DNA of 64,000 nt from Ilumatobacteraceae bacterium. Its GTDB lineage: Bacteria > Actinomycetota > Acidimicrobiia > Acidimicrobiales > Ilumatobacteraceae. Numbering within the stretch: position 1 is the stretch's first letter; every line of letters begins with the position of its first letter. Under the pieces are notes generated by a model. The model saw nothing but the letters and a program-made list of their open reading frames with translations. It was not told the DNA's origin and did no database searches. Positions 9,802 through 19,926 of the stretch are shown here, in pieces. The DNA is taken from positions 1 through 64,000 of the forward strand of contig JAGYKR010000012.1 of the NCBI GenBank assembly GCA_018401375.1. The letters run 5' to 3'. The position numbers and the translations under genes were made by a program.

Positions 9802-11880
9802 TCAGAGGAACACCAAGTCGACCTGCACGCCTCGAGGCAGCAGGTCGCCGACACGAATCCGCTCCCCTTCACGGGTGGCGGAGGAGAATTCTCCATCGCT
9901 TGCGCCAAAGGCGAGCACTCCAATCACCCCCACCTCAGCCAGGATCCGCTGTGCTTCGCGCAGATCGGTCCCTGACAGATCCGGGAACGGAATCAGGTCC
10001 GGACCTTTGGAGATCGCGATCTGCACCACTGCACCACGAGCCACCCGGCTATCGGGCATCGGAGACTGGGCGGCCACCTGGCCTTCGGGAATTACCGGAT
10101 CAAAGACGTCATCGAGTTGGACTGCCACGAGGCGCAGACCCTCTGTAGCGGCCTCAGCTTCAGGCCACGTCAGGCCACTCAGATCGGGGACCACTCGCGG
10201 TTCGGGGCCTTGAGAGACCCTCATCACGATGGTTTCTCCGGGAAGGATCTGACTCCCGGCCCGGAGTTCGGGCTGCTCGGCCACCTCCCAGGCGATCACC
10301 CCACCCGCTGGGAGATCCTCGTCGTACTGCTCGCTCTCCTCAACCTTCAGGCCCAGAGACTCGAGCAGTCTGCGCGCCTCAGAGGCGACGGTCCCGTCGA
10401 TCTCCGGGAGCGTACGAAAAGAAGGCCCACCGCTGACCACTAGCACCAAGGATTCCTGTAATGAAAGACGGAATCCGGGCGGTGGCACAGAGGACAACAC
10501 GTACCCCATCCGAGGTTCGAGATCAGAACGGATGATTTCCACTGTGACCGACCATCCCGCCTCGGTGGCGATCTCTACGGCCTCTGCTCGCTGGAGGCCG
10601 AGCAGTTCGGGGACCACTTCCGTCGGGACCGACAGCATCCGTGCACCGATCACAGAAATCAAAGCGGCGAGTACAACTACCGCCACCACAATCCCCCATC
10701 TTGCCGAGCGTCCGAGCGTCTCGGGCCGGGGTTGAGACGGGGACACTCCAGCGAAAATTTCCTCAGAGCGCTCGGGTAACACCGGGAGGGCAATGACCGA
10801 GGTGACATCGTCTGACACCGGAATCTGCCGGGTGGTCGCAACGGGTTGGGTTGCATCCAGCTCTGCAGTGGTGTCCACATCAGAATCCGCACCGGCATTG
10901 GGATCTTCTGTGACCGTCTGCGCCGCAGAAGTTGGTCCGATCCCAGCACCCAGTCCGATGATGAGCCCGAGAGGCTCGGGACGAGGTAGTCGATCTGCGA
11001 GTTGCAGCATTGCCCGGCCAAACTGGGAGGGGGTGAAGCGTTCTACCGGAGTGGGTCGACCCGCACGTTCTAATACAGCGGCTAACGGGCCGAGATCAGC
11101 CGAGACCGGCAACAGTCGATCCACACGTGCGGCGAGACTCGCAGCAATCGAGTCCGCTACGAAAGGCATCTCGCCCGTCACTCCTTCGAGCAGGGTCAAA
11201 CCGAGCGAGTACACATCGGTGGAAGGATCAAAGGTCGCGGCTTGGGCGTGCTCAGGCGTGGCGTAGCGGGCCACATCAGCCGGCATTTTGTCGGGGGCGG
11301 CGAGATACTGCTCAGAGATCAATCCGGCGATCCCGACGTCGATGAGACGCACGTGTTCGTACTCATCAAACATGATGCTGGCGGGGGAAACCATCGAATG
11401 GATCAGGCCCCGGCGATGGGCGTAATCGAGGGCCCGGCATACCTCAACGCCCACCACGACCGCCTGGGAGATCGATAGCCGTCGACCACGGTCGTACAGC
11501 CCCCCAAGGGAACCTCCCGGGATGGGGTCCATGGCCGTATGAAGGACCAGATGGCCATTGATCTGCGAGATACCCCAGTCGCGCACAACAGCGAGATTGC
11601 GATGGTCGAGAGCCGAGACCGTGCCCATCACTTCACGGCAACGATCGGTGAAGCGCTCGCGGGTTTCGGGATCGTCCCCGAGAAACCACAGAGAATGTAA
11701 ACGCAGGGTCAGGGCGGCTCCTGCAGCAGGATCAGCGGTGATTTCCCGGGCCTCATAGGTCGCCGCAAAGCCTCCCCCGTTGATCAGTCGACCCAGCCGG
11801 AAACGGCCGTCCACCGCCTCACCGGAGAGTTCGTCGAGACCTGATTCATGCGGTGAAGGAGAAAGAGGAGTGCTATCCAC
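9802..11880 (-). CDS. PASTA-domain membrane pseudokinase (PknB-like)
   Basis: A 692-residue protein laid out like PknB: a cytoplasmic kinase-fold domain (about 22-300), an acidic linker, one membrane helix (about 395-415) and four extracellular PASTA domains (about 419-692) that in PknB bind peptidoglycan fragments. The catalytic residues are lost. The VAIK Lys appears as Arg60, the HRD motif reads HSM (161-163), the VKPAN segment reads VSPAS, and DFG is DVG (181-183). The structural TPE/TDVYSLG region remains. So it should sense cell wall and bind partners rather than phosphorylate. The GTG at 11880 is chosen because AAAGG precedes it and the domain begins soon after. The frame remains open for 61 more codons upstream. 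Confidence 0.85.
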   Translation of the reverse strand: MDSTPLSPSPHESGLDELSGEAVDGRFRLGRLINGGGFAATYEAREITADPAAGAALTLRLHSLWFLGDDPETRERFTDRCREVMGTVSALDHRNLAVVRDWGISQINGHLVLHTAMDPIPGGSLGGLYDRGRRLSISQAVVVGVEVCRALDYAHRRGLIHSMVSPASIMFDEYEHVRLIDVGIAGLISEQYLAAPDKMPADVARYATPEHAQAATFDPSTDVYSLGLTLLEGVTGEMPFVADSIAASLAARVDRLLPVSADLGPLAAVLERAGRPTPVERFTPSQFGRAMLQLADRLPRPEPLGLIIGLGAGIGPTSAAQTVTEDPNAGADSDVDTTAELDATQPVATTRQIPVSDDVTSVIALPVLPERSEEIFAGVSPSQPRPETLGRSARWGIVVAVVVLAALISVIGARMLSVPTEVVPELLGLQRAEAVEIATEAGWSVTVEIIRSDLEPRMGYVLSSVPPPGFRLSLQESLVLVVSGGPSFRTLPEIDGTVASEARRLLESLGLKVEESEQYDEDLPAGGVIAWEVAEQPELRAGSQILPGETIVMRVSQGPEPRVVPDLSGLTWPEAEAATEGLRLVAVQLDDVFDPVIPEGQVAAQSPMPDSRVARGAVVQIAISKGPDLIPFPDLSGTDLREAQRILAEVGVIGVLAFGASDGEFSSATREGERIRVGDLLPRGVQVDLVFL

Positions 11881-11890
11881 GATGCCTTTA

Positions 11891-11896
11891 ACGCTA
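11891..11896 (-). promoter_or_regulatory. Possible -10 box of the pseudokinase gene
   Basis: TAGCGT on the minus strand lies 10 nt before the GTG start. This is slightly farther than the usual leaderless spacing here. AAAGG lies between it and the start. Confidence 0.35.
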
Positions 11897-12019
11897 GCGG
11901 TTGATGCTCGAGGGCTCTCTGCAGTACCCCGCCCAACACGAGGGATCGGCAGGAGTATCAGCAGGAGCAGCCTGACTACTGCTGTCCGATTCTCTGCGAT
12001 ACCCCGGCATCCTTGACGG

Positions 12020-12499
12020 GTGAAGAAGTTCCGCATCGACAAGACGTTGCTCGGAGCCAGCATGGCGATCGCCTTTGGGTTGGTGGTCGTGGCCTATGGG
12101 ATTAGCAACGGGGTGACCGGAGGTGGGGAACAGAACTTTCCTGAGGCCGTGGAATCCGTCACTCCCGTGCCCAATGCGGTGCAGGTACTCGCTCAAAGCA
12201 GCGTGATCGTTGATCTCCAAGTCGGTTACACCGGCATCTTGGTGATCAACGGAGTGGAAATTGAGACGGTCAATCTCGACGAGATCGGCAGTTTGGCGGC
12301 CCAACCCGGTCAGCAGATCGACCTCCCGCCGGTCACGTTGTTTGAACCCGGTAACGCAACGCTCACCTTCTTGCCACGGCGCGGGGCTTCAATCGAGCGT
12401 TTCCCCACCGGAGTGCAAGAGGTCACGGTGATCTACTGGCCGATCCTTGAGGGTCCACAGCGTGCCGACCGTTACACCTGGACCTTTAACGTTCTGTGA
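12020..12499 (+). CDS. Membrane-anchored exported protein, unknown function
   Basis: A 159-residue protein with a basic N-terminus (MKKFRIDK) and one hydrophobic helix (about 10-30), followed by an extracytoplasmic beta-rich domain with no family I recognise. The helix has no lipobox or clear cleavage site, so it is probably a signal anchor. The start GTG (12020) has no good ribosome site and no TANNNT box at the usual distance. It is divergent from the PASTA pseudokinase and convergent with ligA. A cell-envelope role is only a contextual guess. Confidence 0.65.
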   Translation: MKKFRIDKTLLGASMAIAFGLVVVAYGISNGVTGGGEQNFPEAVESVTPVPNAVQVLAQSSVIVDLQVGYTGILVINGVEIETVNLDEIGSLAAQPGQQIDLPPVTLFEPGNATLTFLPRRGASIERFPTGVQEVTVIYWPILEGPQRADRYTWTFNVL

Positions 12500-12504
12500 T
12501 CGGC

Positions 12505-12556
12505 ACGGGCCTGAAGCCAGTACGGCCTGAAATCAGTACGGCCTGAAGTCAACACG
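12505..12556 (+). repeat. 16-nt tandem array between convergent stops
   Basis: About 3.3 copies with period 16 (GCCTGA at 12509, 12525, 12541; core ACGGCCTGAAATCAGT). The array fills the 62-nt gap before the ligA stop. Confidence 0.85.
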
Positions 12557-12561
12557 GCTCG

Positions 12562-14685
<2,124 letters not shown>

Positions 14686-15771
14686 TCAGGCGCCCAGTAC
14701 GAATCGGGTGGCTGCGGCTTGGTCACGAACCCGGTGAGTGATCTCACGCACCGTCTGACAGACCCGTTCGGCCACCACCGGGGTGTGGGTACCGAGACCG
14801 CAATGAGGGGTCAATAGGGCCTGGCGCCGCAACAGCCCCGGATCCACACCCTGTTGGACGAGCGAGCACCACACCCCGCTCAGTTGATGCCAAGCGCGGC
14901 CCGCGGTCACGCCGATCGGACCATCGGTGGCCACCACACCCCAGGCCACCCATCCACCGTCTTCTAAGAATCGCTGCAGGTAACCGCTGGCTGCCTCAAG
15001 ACTCACGACAGCGGGGATCGACAACACCTGTGGACCAGCTGCTATGACCGATGCCCAATCGGTGGGACCGCAGCAATGGATCCCTGCAGCAGTCCCCGGG
15101 CTGAGGCCGGCCATCGCGCCGCTCATCAAATCCACCGCCTGGTCCGGGGCGATCGGAAACTCCTCACTCATCAACTCCACGAGCCACGGCTCGTCGATGA
15201 TCACCAGCTGTGGGGCCCCCGGCAACATGTCAGCTACGTAGGCAGAGATCGCTCGCAGGTGGGCTCGCACCGAAGCGGCTGCCATCTCAAAGGCGATCTC
15301 GGTAGGGACCCCGGCGCGCACCAAGGCCACACCCAAAGTGACCGGCCCAACGAACTGCCATTTCACCGGATCGGTACCGACCCCTGCAGCGACGGCGCGT
15401 TCCAAACAGACGCGAAGGCCCAGAAAGGAGTCCGAGTTGATATCGGTAAAAACTTCGGCCCTCGGATCCACTGCATCGATGTCCACGGCAATCGATCCGT
15501 ATTGACCGAGCGTTACCCCCGGGATACCAATCAATGCTTGCGCCACCATCGCTTCGGCCGGGGAGCGCCGAGGAAGGCTCGGCAGGGCGAGCAGATCATA
15601 TTCGCGCAAAGCAAAATCGGCGGCTGCCTTGGCATCTCGATGGGGAAGGGATCCAACACCGGTGGCGGCTCCTGGTCGGAGCGCATCGAGTACCGAGCCG
15701 CTTGCTGCGTCACCTGTGGCATCACTGGGTACAGCGTCACTACTGAACTGCCCACCATGATCTCCGGCCAT
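14686..15771 (-). CDS. MetE-like (core) methionine synthase family protein
   Basis: A 361-residue single-barrel protein of the UROD/MetE superfamily, about half the length of MetE and corresponding to its C-terminal catalytic barrel. The zinc ligands of MetE appear kept: IHCCG (H232, C234) and PHCGLG (C324). GVGSLPHRD near residue 38 is the family's N-terminal signature. Methyl transfer to homocysteine or another thiol is likely, but the methyl donor is unknown because the folate-binding N-terminal half is absent. The ATG at 15771 has GGAGGGGG at good distance; an ATG six codons earlier is possible. A similar gene sits beside ligA in mycobacteria, from memory. Confidence 0.75.
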   Translation of the reverse strand: MAGDHGGQFSSDAVPSDATGDAASGSVLDALRPGAATGVGSLPHRDAKAAADFALREYDLLALPSLPRRSPAEAMVAQALIGIPGVTLGQYGSIAVDIDAVDPRAEVFTDINSDSFLGLRVCLERAVAAGVGTDPVKWQFVGPVTLGVALVRAGVPTEIAFEMAAASVRAHLRAISAYVADMLPGAPQLVIIDEPWLVELMSEEFPIAPDQAVDLMSGAMAGLSPGTAAGIHCCGPTDWASVIAAGPQVLSIPAVVSLEAASGYLQRFLEDGGWVAWGVVATDGPIGVTAGRAWHQLSGVWCSLVQQGVDPGLLRRQALLTPHCGLGTHTPVVAERVCQTVREITHRVRDQAAATRFVLGA

Positions 15772-15899
15772 CTCCACCCCCTCCAACATCCGCGTTCGCC
15801 GTCACACACCAACTACGACCATCGTGACACGGGACGGCTGGCGCCGACGACTCCACCGGAACTGGCGCGGTGCCCTCTCCACGGTGCAGGCTGTCCACC

Positions 15900-16784
15900 A
15901 TGTCCTTCGCCCTCACCTGGCCGCGCCTCGTGCCCTGGGCGGCCCGCATCGGATGGATCGCCGTGGGAGCGGTGGGCGCTCCTGCGCTGGCGTCGGTCCT
16001 TGAGCCTCGCTCCGAGGCAGTCCGTTTTGGGGTGACTGCGTTCAGTGCTGGGATCTGGTTAGCCGGTGTCGCGGCTGTGGCGATCACGGCGACAGCCACG
16101 TTGACCTTGGCCCGGGTGGTGTTCCCGACGATCATCCCAGCGGCAGTTCTTGCAATGGTGCTCGGAGCGGACCTTCCCGCCTCGATCGGCACGCTGATCA
16201 TCGCTGTGATCTCTGTTGCTGTGGTCCTCTCCCCTGAATACGGGCAGATCGCCGTGCAGAGTTCGGCTTACGGCAACGAGGTCCGATTTCTCCTGCGACC
16301 ACCGCTCGGCTTTCTCCTCGCCGCCATTGTGGCGTGGGTGTTATGCGTGGCGGCGATCCTCAGCGCCACGTTGTTATTGGCATCGGGCCTGGTGATCCCC
16401 GGACTGGCCGTGATCGTTGCCGCCCTCGCCATCACCGTGCTCGCTCTACCTCGTTGGCACCGCCTCTCGCGGCGATGGTTAGTGCTCGTGCCAGCCGGGG
16501 TCGTGATCCATGATCCGGTCACTCTTTCTGACACGGTGATGCTCAAGAGATCTCAAATCCGCCACATCACCCTCGCTCCGGCAGATACCGAAGCCTTTGA
16601 TTTGACCGGGCCGTCATCTGGTCATGCCCTGGAAATCGCCACCACCGAAACGGTCACCGTGGTCTGTGCTGGCGTCAGGGGCGCGGCGCCACGGGCGATC
16701 CACCTCACCGCCATGTTGATCGCCCCAAGTCGACCGGGACGGGCCCTGCGCGCCGCAGCGGACCGGGCGCTGTTATCGAGATGA
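15900..16784 (+). CDS. Membrane protein with PH-like C-terminal domain
   Basis: A 294-residue protein with about five or six hydrophobic helices in the first 190 residues and a soluble C-terminal part (about 200-294). That part (WLVLVPAGVVIHDPVTLSDT onward) resembles bacterial PH domains of actinobacterial membrane proteins. I do not recognise a specific function. The ATG at 15900 is chosen for the hydrophobic profile. A GTG ten codons earlier (15870) is also open. It is divergent from the MetE-like gene, and its end overlaps the mnmA end by 12 nt. Confidence 0.7.
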   Translation: MSFALTWPRLVPWAARIGWIAVGAVGAPALASVLEPRSEAVRFGVTAFSAGIWLAGVAAVAITATATLTLARVVFPTIIPAAVLAMVLGADLPASIGTLIIAVISVAVVLSPEYGQIAVQSSAYGNEVRFLLRPPLGFLLAAIVAWVLCVAAILSATLLLASGLVIPGLAVIVAALAITVLALPRWHRLSRRWLVLVPAGVVIHDPVTLSDTVMLKRSQIRHITLAPADTEAFDLTGPSSGHALEIATTETVTVVCAGVRGAAPRAIHLTAMLIAPSRPGRALRAAADRALLSR

Positions 16785-17852
16785 TGCGGCGCGTCCGCCG
16801 CCGATGACCTGAATATCGCTCAGTTCGTAGAGCACGATGCTTTGCCCCGGCGCCACCTTGGTTTCGGGCCGCATCCATTCGAGGACCATGCCCGCACCCG
16901 GAGTCGGATCCACCTCAGCGACGATCGCTCGGCGCGGTTCGCCGTGAGCGCTGCATTGGACGAGCACCGTGCGACCGAGCAATTCGGCCCGCTGAGTCTC
17001 ATCGACCATGGTGACGGCATGTACCTCAATCACGTCGGTGGCGAGATCCTCTTCGGCACCCACCACCACCGTGGCAGTGTCCTGATCGATCTCCACCACA
17101 TACCGCTTGGGACCGCCACCTGGCAGTCCGAGGCCGCGCCGTTGTCCGAGGGTCACGAGTTCGAGAGCTTCGACATCGCCCACCGGCAGCCCGTCGGTGT
17201 CCACCACTTTCGCAGTGCGAAACGGGATCCGATGTCCGAGAAAGGCTGATCGGCCCCCGGTGGAGGTGATGAAACAGACATCTTGGCTGTCGGGCTTTGT
17301 CGCAGTGCGCAAACCACGATCCACGGCGATCTGGCGCACCTGATCCTTGGTGAGGTCCCCCACAGGGAACATCACTTTGGCCAGATCCTGCTGGCTCAAC
17401 ATGTGCACCACATAACTTTGGTCCTTGGCCAGATCCACACCGCGCCAAAGCACCCGATGGCCGAGGTCATCGGTCCCCACCCGGGCGTGGTGACCCGTGG
17501 CCACCGCATCAAAACCCAACAGTTCTGCCCGCTCCAAGAGCCGATCAAACTTGAGGTGTCGATTGCATTCAATACACGGGTTCGGGGTGATCCCGCGGGT
17601 GTGCGCCTCCACGTAGGGGGTCACCACCGTCGCCTCGAAATCCTCCGAGAAGTTAAAGACCACATGGTCGATCCCGAGCTGTTGGGCCACCCGTCGGGCG
17701 TCGTCCACATCGGACACGCTGCAACATCCGCTGTCGCTCTCGCCACCCCAGAGTCGCATCGTGACCCCAACCACCTCATGGCCAGCATCCACGAGCAAGG
17801 CCGCAGCCACCGAGGAGTCCACCCCTCCACTCATTGCGATCATGACCTTCAT
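16773..17852 (-). CDS. mnmA: tRNA-specific 2-thiouridylase
   Basis: A 359-residue enzyme that thiolates U34 of Lys, Glu and Gln tRNAs. The PP-loop SGGVDSS (8-14) activates the tRNA with ATP. The two catalytic cysteines are in NPCIECN and SQDVCFI. The C-terminal beta-barrel is complete. The start at 17852 follows GAGGAGAGGGG. It lies 31 nt downstream of a cysteine desulfurase on the same strand, which would supply the sulfur, so the pair is a functional unit. Confidence 0.96.
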   Translation of the reverse strand: MKVMIAMSGGVDSSVAAALLVDAGHEVVGVTMRLWGGESDSGCCSVSDVDDARRVAQQLGIDHVVFNFSEDFEATVVTPYVEAHTRGITPNPCIECNRHLKFDRLLERAELLGFDAVATGHHARVGTDDLGHRVLWRGVDLAKDQSYVVHMLSQQDLAKVMFPVGDLTKDQVRQIAVDRGLRTATKPDSQDVCFITSTGGRSAFLGHRIPFRTAKVVDTDGLPVGDVEALELVTLGQRRGLGLPGGGPKRYVVEIDQDTATVVVGAEEDLATDVIEVHAVTMVDETQRAELLGRTVLVQCSAHGEPRRAIVAEVDPTPGAGMVLEWMRPETKVAPGQSIVLYELSDIQVIGGGRAASSR

Positions 17853-17883
17853 GCCCGAACCCCTCTCCTCATCCAAACCCGCC

Positions 17884-19035
17884 TCATGTCCGCACCCGCT
17901 TCTGGCGAAGGCGGGCCACGGATTCGGTGAGGACCGTCACCGCCCGATCGATGTCGGCTTCCGTGCTGGTGTGACCGAGGCTGAGTCGCAACGCTCCTCG
18001 GGCCCGCTCCGGCTCCACACCCATCGCGGCGAGCACATGGGAGGGCTCCATCGCTCCGCTCGCACAGGCCGATGCGGCTGAAGCGCAGACCCCGGCTTGG
18101 TCAAGGAGGAACAACAACGATTCACTCTCCACTCCTTCTACACAAAGGTGGAGGATCCCGGGCACGGACAGTGCCGGATCAACGGTCGTACACAGACCAG
18201 TGATCTGGTGGCGCACCCCGTTGAGCAGGCGGTCGCGCAATGCCCTGACCCGAGAGATCTCGTGGTCGCGTTCAGCGACTGTCGCCCGGAGGGCCTCAGC
18301 AGTGGCAACGATCCCGGCCAGGTTGTGGGTACCGCTGCGCCGATCGCGTTCTTGTCCTCCGCCGCGCAGCAACGGGCGCAGGGTGAAGCCCTCACGCAGG
18401 GTCAAGATCCCTACCCCTTTGGGGCCACCAAATTTATGCGCACTCAAGGAGATGGAATCCACGCTCGCAGTGATCTCGCGCAGATCTTGCCAGCAGGCTG
18501 CTTGCACCGCATCGGAATGCAACAGGGCTCCCGGCGCCTTCCGGCGCACCACTTCGGCCACACGTGCGAGGTCGGTCACCCGCCCGACCTCATTGTTCAC
18601 GGCCATCACCGAAACGACCGACACCGGCGATGTGAGCTGCTCGAGGGTCGCTGACAAGGCGTCGAGATCGATCTGGCCGGTTCCGTCCACACCCACCACA
18701 CAGCCGCCGTGATGTTGGATCGGGTCTAACACGGCGTGATGCTCCGCCGCTGAACACACCAATGATCCCGGCAAAACCTGAGCTGCCGCACCCATCAAGA
18801 CGGTGGTGTCAGATTCTGTGCCGCAACTAGTGAAGATGACCTCTCCAGGGCGTACTCCGCAAAGATCGGCCACGAGATCACGAGCCTCATCGAGCGCTTG
18901 ACGGGCCTGGCGGGCAAAGCGATGCGAACCGCTCGGATTCGCAAAGCACTGGCTGAGGTACGGGGTCATCGCTTCGATCGCCGAGGCGCGCATGGGTGTG
19001 GTGGCCGCATGATCGAGATAGGTAAACGACTCCAC
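17884..19035 (-). CDS. iscS: Cysteine desulfurase (IscS/NifS family)
   Basis: A 383-residue PLP enzyme that releases sulfur from cysteine as an enzyme persulfide. The PLP-binding Lys201 is in SAHKFGGPKG, and the persulfide Cys324 is in SACASGAMEPSH. YLDHAATTP at the N-terminus is the family signature. It starts at GTG 19035, with a TANNNT box 6 nt before it. The direct neighbour mnmA indicates a role in tRNA thiolation. No Fe-S scaffold operon is adjacent, although a NifU-like gene lies at 26 kb. Confidence 0.94.
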   Translation of the reverse strand: MESFTYLDHAATTPMRASAIEAMTPYLSQCFANPSGSHRFARQARQALDEARDLVADLCGVRPGEVIFTSCGTESDTTVLMGAAAQVLPGSLVCSAAEHHAVLDPIQHHGGCVVGVDGTGQIDLDALSATLEQLTSPVSVVSVMAVNNEVGRVTDLARVAEVVRRKAPGALLHSDAVQAACWQDLREITASVDSISLSAHKFGGPKGVGILTLREGFTLRPLLRGGGQERDRRSGTHNLAGIVATAEALRATVAERDHEISRVRALRDRLLNGVRHQITGLCTTVDPALSVPGILHLCVEGVESESLLFLLDQAGVCASAASACASGAMEPSHVLAAMGVEPERARGALRLSLGHTSTEADIDRAVTVLTESVARLRQKRVRT

Positions 19036-19041
19036 CCTCCC

Positions 19042-19047
19042 ACGCTA
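19042..19047 (-). promoter_or_regulatory. -10 box of leaderless iscS promoter
   Basis: TAGCGT on the minus strand lies 6 nt before the GTG start of iscS. It is 13 nt from the divergent -10 box at 19061. Confidence 0.5.
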
Positions 19048-19060
19048 CCGAGACCGCCGA

Positions 19061-19066
19061 TACTCT
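19061..19066 (+). promoter_or_regulatory. -10 box of leaderless methyltransferase promoter
   Basis: TACTCT lies 7 nt before the ATG at 19074. It supports that start over the internal ATG at 19164. Confidence 0.5.
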
Positions 19067-19073
19067 CGCCGAG

Positions 19074-19922
19074 ATGGATCACAGGTCAACCGACGGGGCC
19101 CGCACACCGGCTCATCAGATACCGGCTCATCAAGTTCCGGCTCATCAAGGATCGGGCTACCTGATGCCGGGTTACGGATCCTCCACCTACGGAGACCGAT
19201 TCGCTGATGTCTATGACTCTTGGTATCACGATGTCTCCGACGTGGACGCCACCGTGGCTGCGATCCGTGAACTCTGCCCTCGCGGGCGGGTCCTTGAGCT
19301 CGGGGTCGGTACCGGCCGCCTTGCGCTCCCTCTGCTCCGTGCCGGTTTCAGTGTGGATGGGATCGATTCCAGCGCAGCGATGCTGGAGCGACTCTCAGCC
19401 CACGATCCAGAGGGTCTGGTCCGTTGCCACCTCGGAGATATGGTCACCGACTGTCCGCCCGGTCCGTTTGATGTCATCCTGATCGCGTTTAACACCATCT
19501 TCAATCTGCCCGGCCCCGATCAACAGGCTGCACTATTCGCCGCGGCGTCACAGCGGCTCGGACCGATGGGGCGATTCATCGTGGAAGCCTCAATCCCTGA
19601 TGCCTGGCCAGATCCACAAAGCGAGCTCGGATCGGAAACGGCCGGCGAGGTACGGGTGCGATCAATGACCGTTGATCAGGTGGTGTTGTCTGTGACTCGG
19701 CACGACCCGATCACCGGTCGGGCGGAGGGTCAGTTCATCGAAATCACCGAAACCGGTGGTGTGCGGTTGCGGCCGTGGTCGATCCGCTCGGTCCCGGTGG
19801 AGGAGTTGGATCTGATGGCAGCGGCCGCTGGATTGGTGCTGGAGCAACGCTGGGAGGACTTCAGCAAGCGGGATTTCACCGACCAGAGCGACCGCCATGT
19901 CAGCATCTACCGCCTATCCTGA
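19074..19922 (+). CDS. Class I SAM-dependent methyltransferase
   Basis: A 282-residue methyltransferase. The SAM-binding loop is LELGVGTGRLALPLL, followed by an acidic GIDSS at the next strand. The methyl acceptor is unknown. The ATG at 19074 has a well-placed TANNNT box. The resulting N-terminus contains three in-frame repeats of a PAHQ-type unit from a 15-nt array. Starting at the ATG at 19164 (MPGYGSS) would exclude the repeats and give a more ordinary 252-residue protein, so the start is uncertain. galT follows 5 nt after the stop. Confidence 0.82.
   Translation: MDHRSTDGARTPAHQIPAHQVPAHQGSGYLMPGYGSSTYGDRFADVYDSWYHDVSDVDATVAAIRELCPRGRVLELGVGTGRLALPLLRAGFSVDGIDSSAAMLERLSAHDPEGLVRCHLGDMVTDCPPGPFDVILIAFNTIFNLPGPDQQAALFAAASQRLGPMGRFIVEASIPDAWPDPQSELGSETAGEVRVRSMTVDQVVLSVTRHDPITGRAEGQFIEITETGGVRLRPWSIRSVPVEELDLMAAAAGLVLEQRWEDFSKRDFTDQSDRHVSIYRLS
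19107..19151 (+). repeat. 15-nt tandem array at the methyltransferase N-terminus
   Basis: Three units of CCGGCTCATCA plus four variable bases, starting at 19107, 19122 and 19137. A degenerate copy follows at 19152. Confidence 0.88.
19915..19920 (+). promoter_or_regulatory. -10 box of leaderless galT promoter
   Basis: TATCCT lies 6 nt before the GTG at 19927. Its last T is the first base of the TGA stop of the methyltransferase. Confidence 0.45.
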
Positions 19923-19926
19923 TCGG

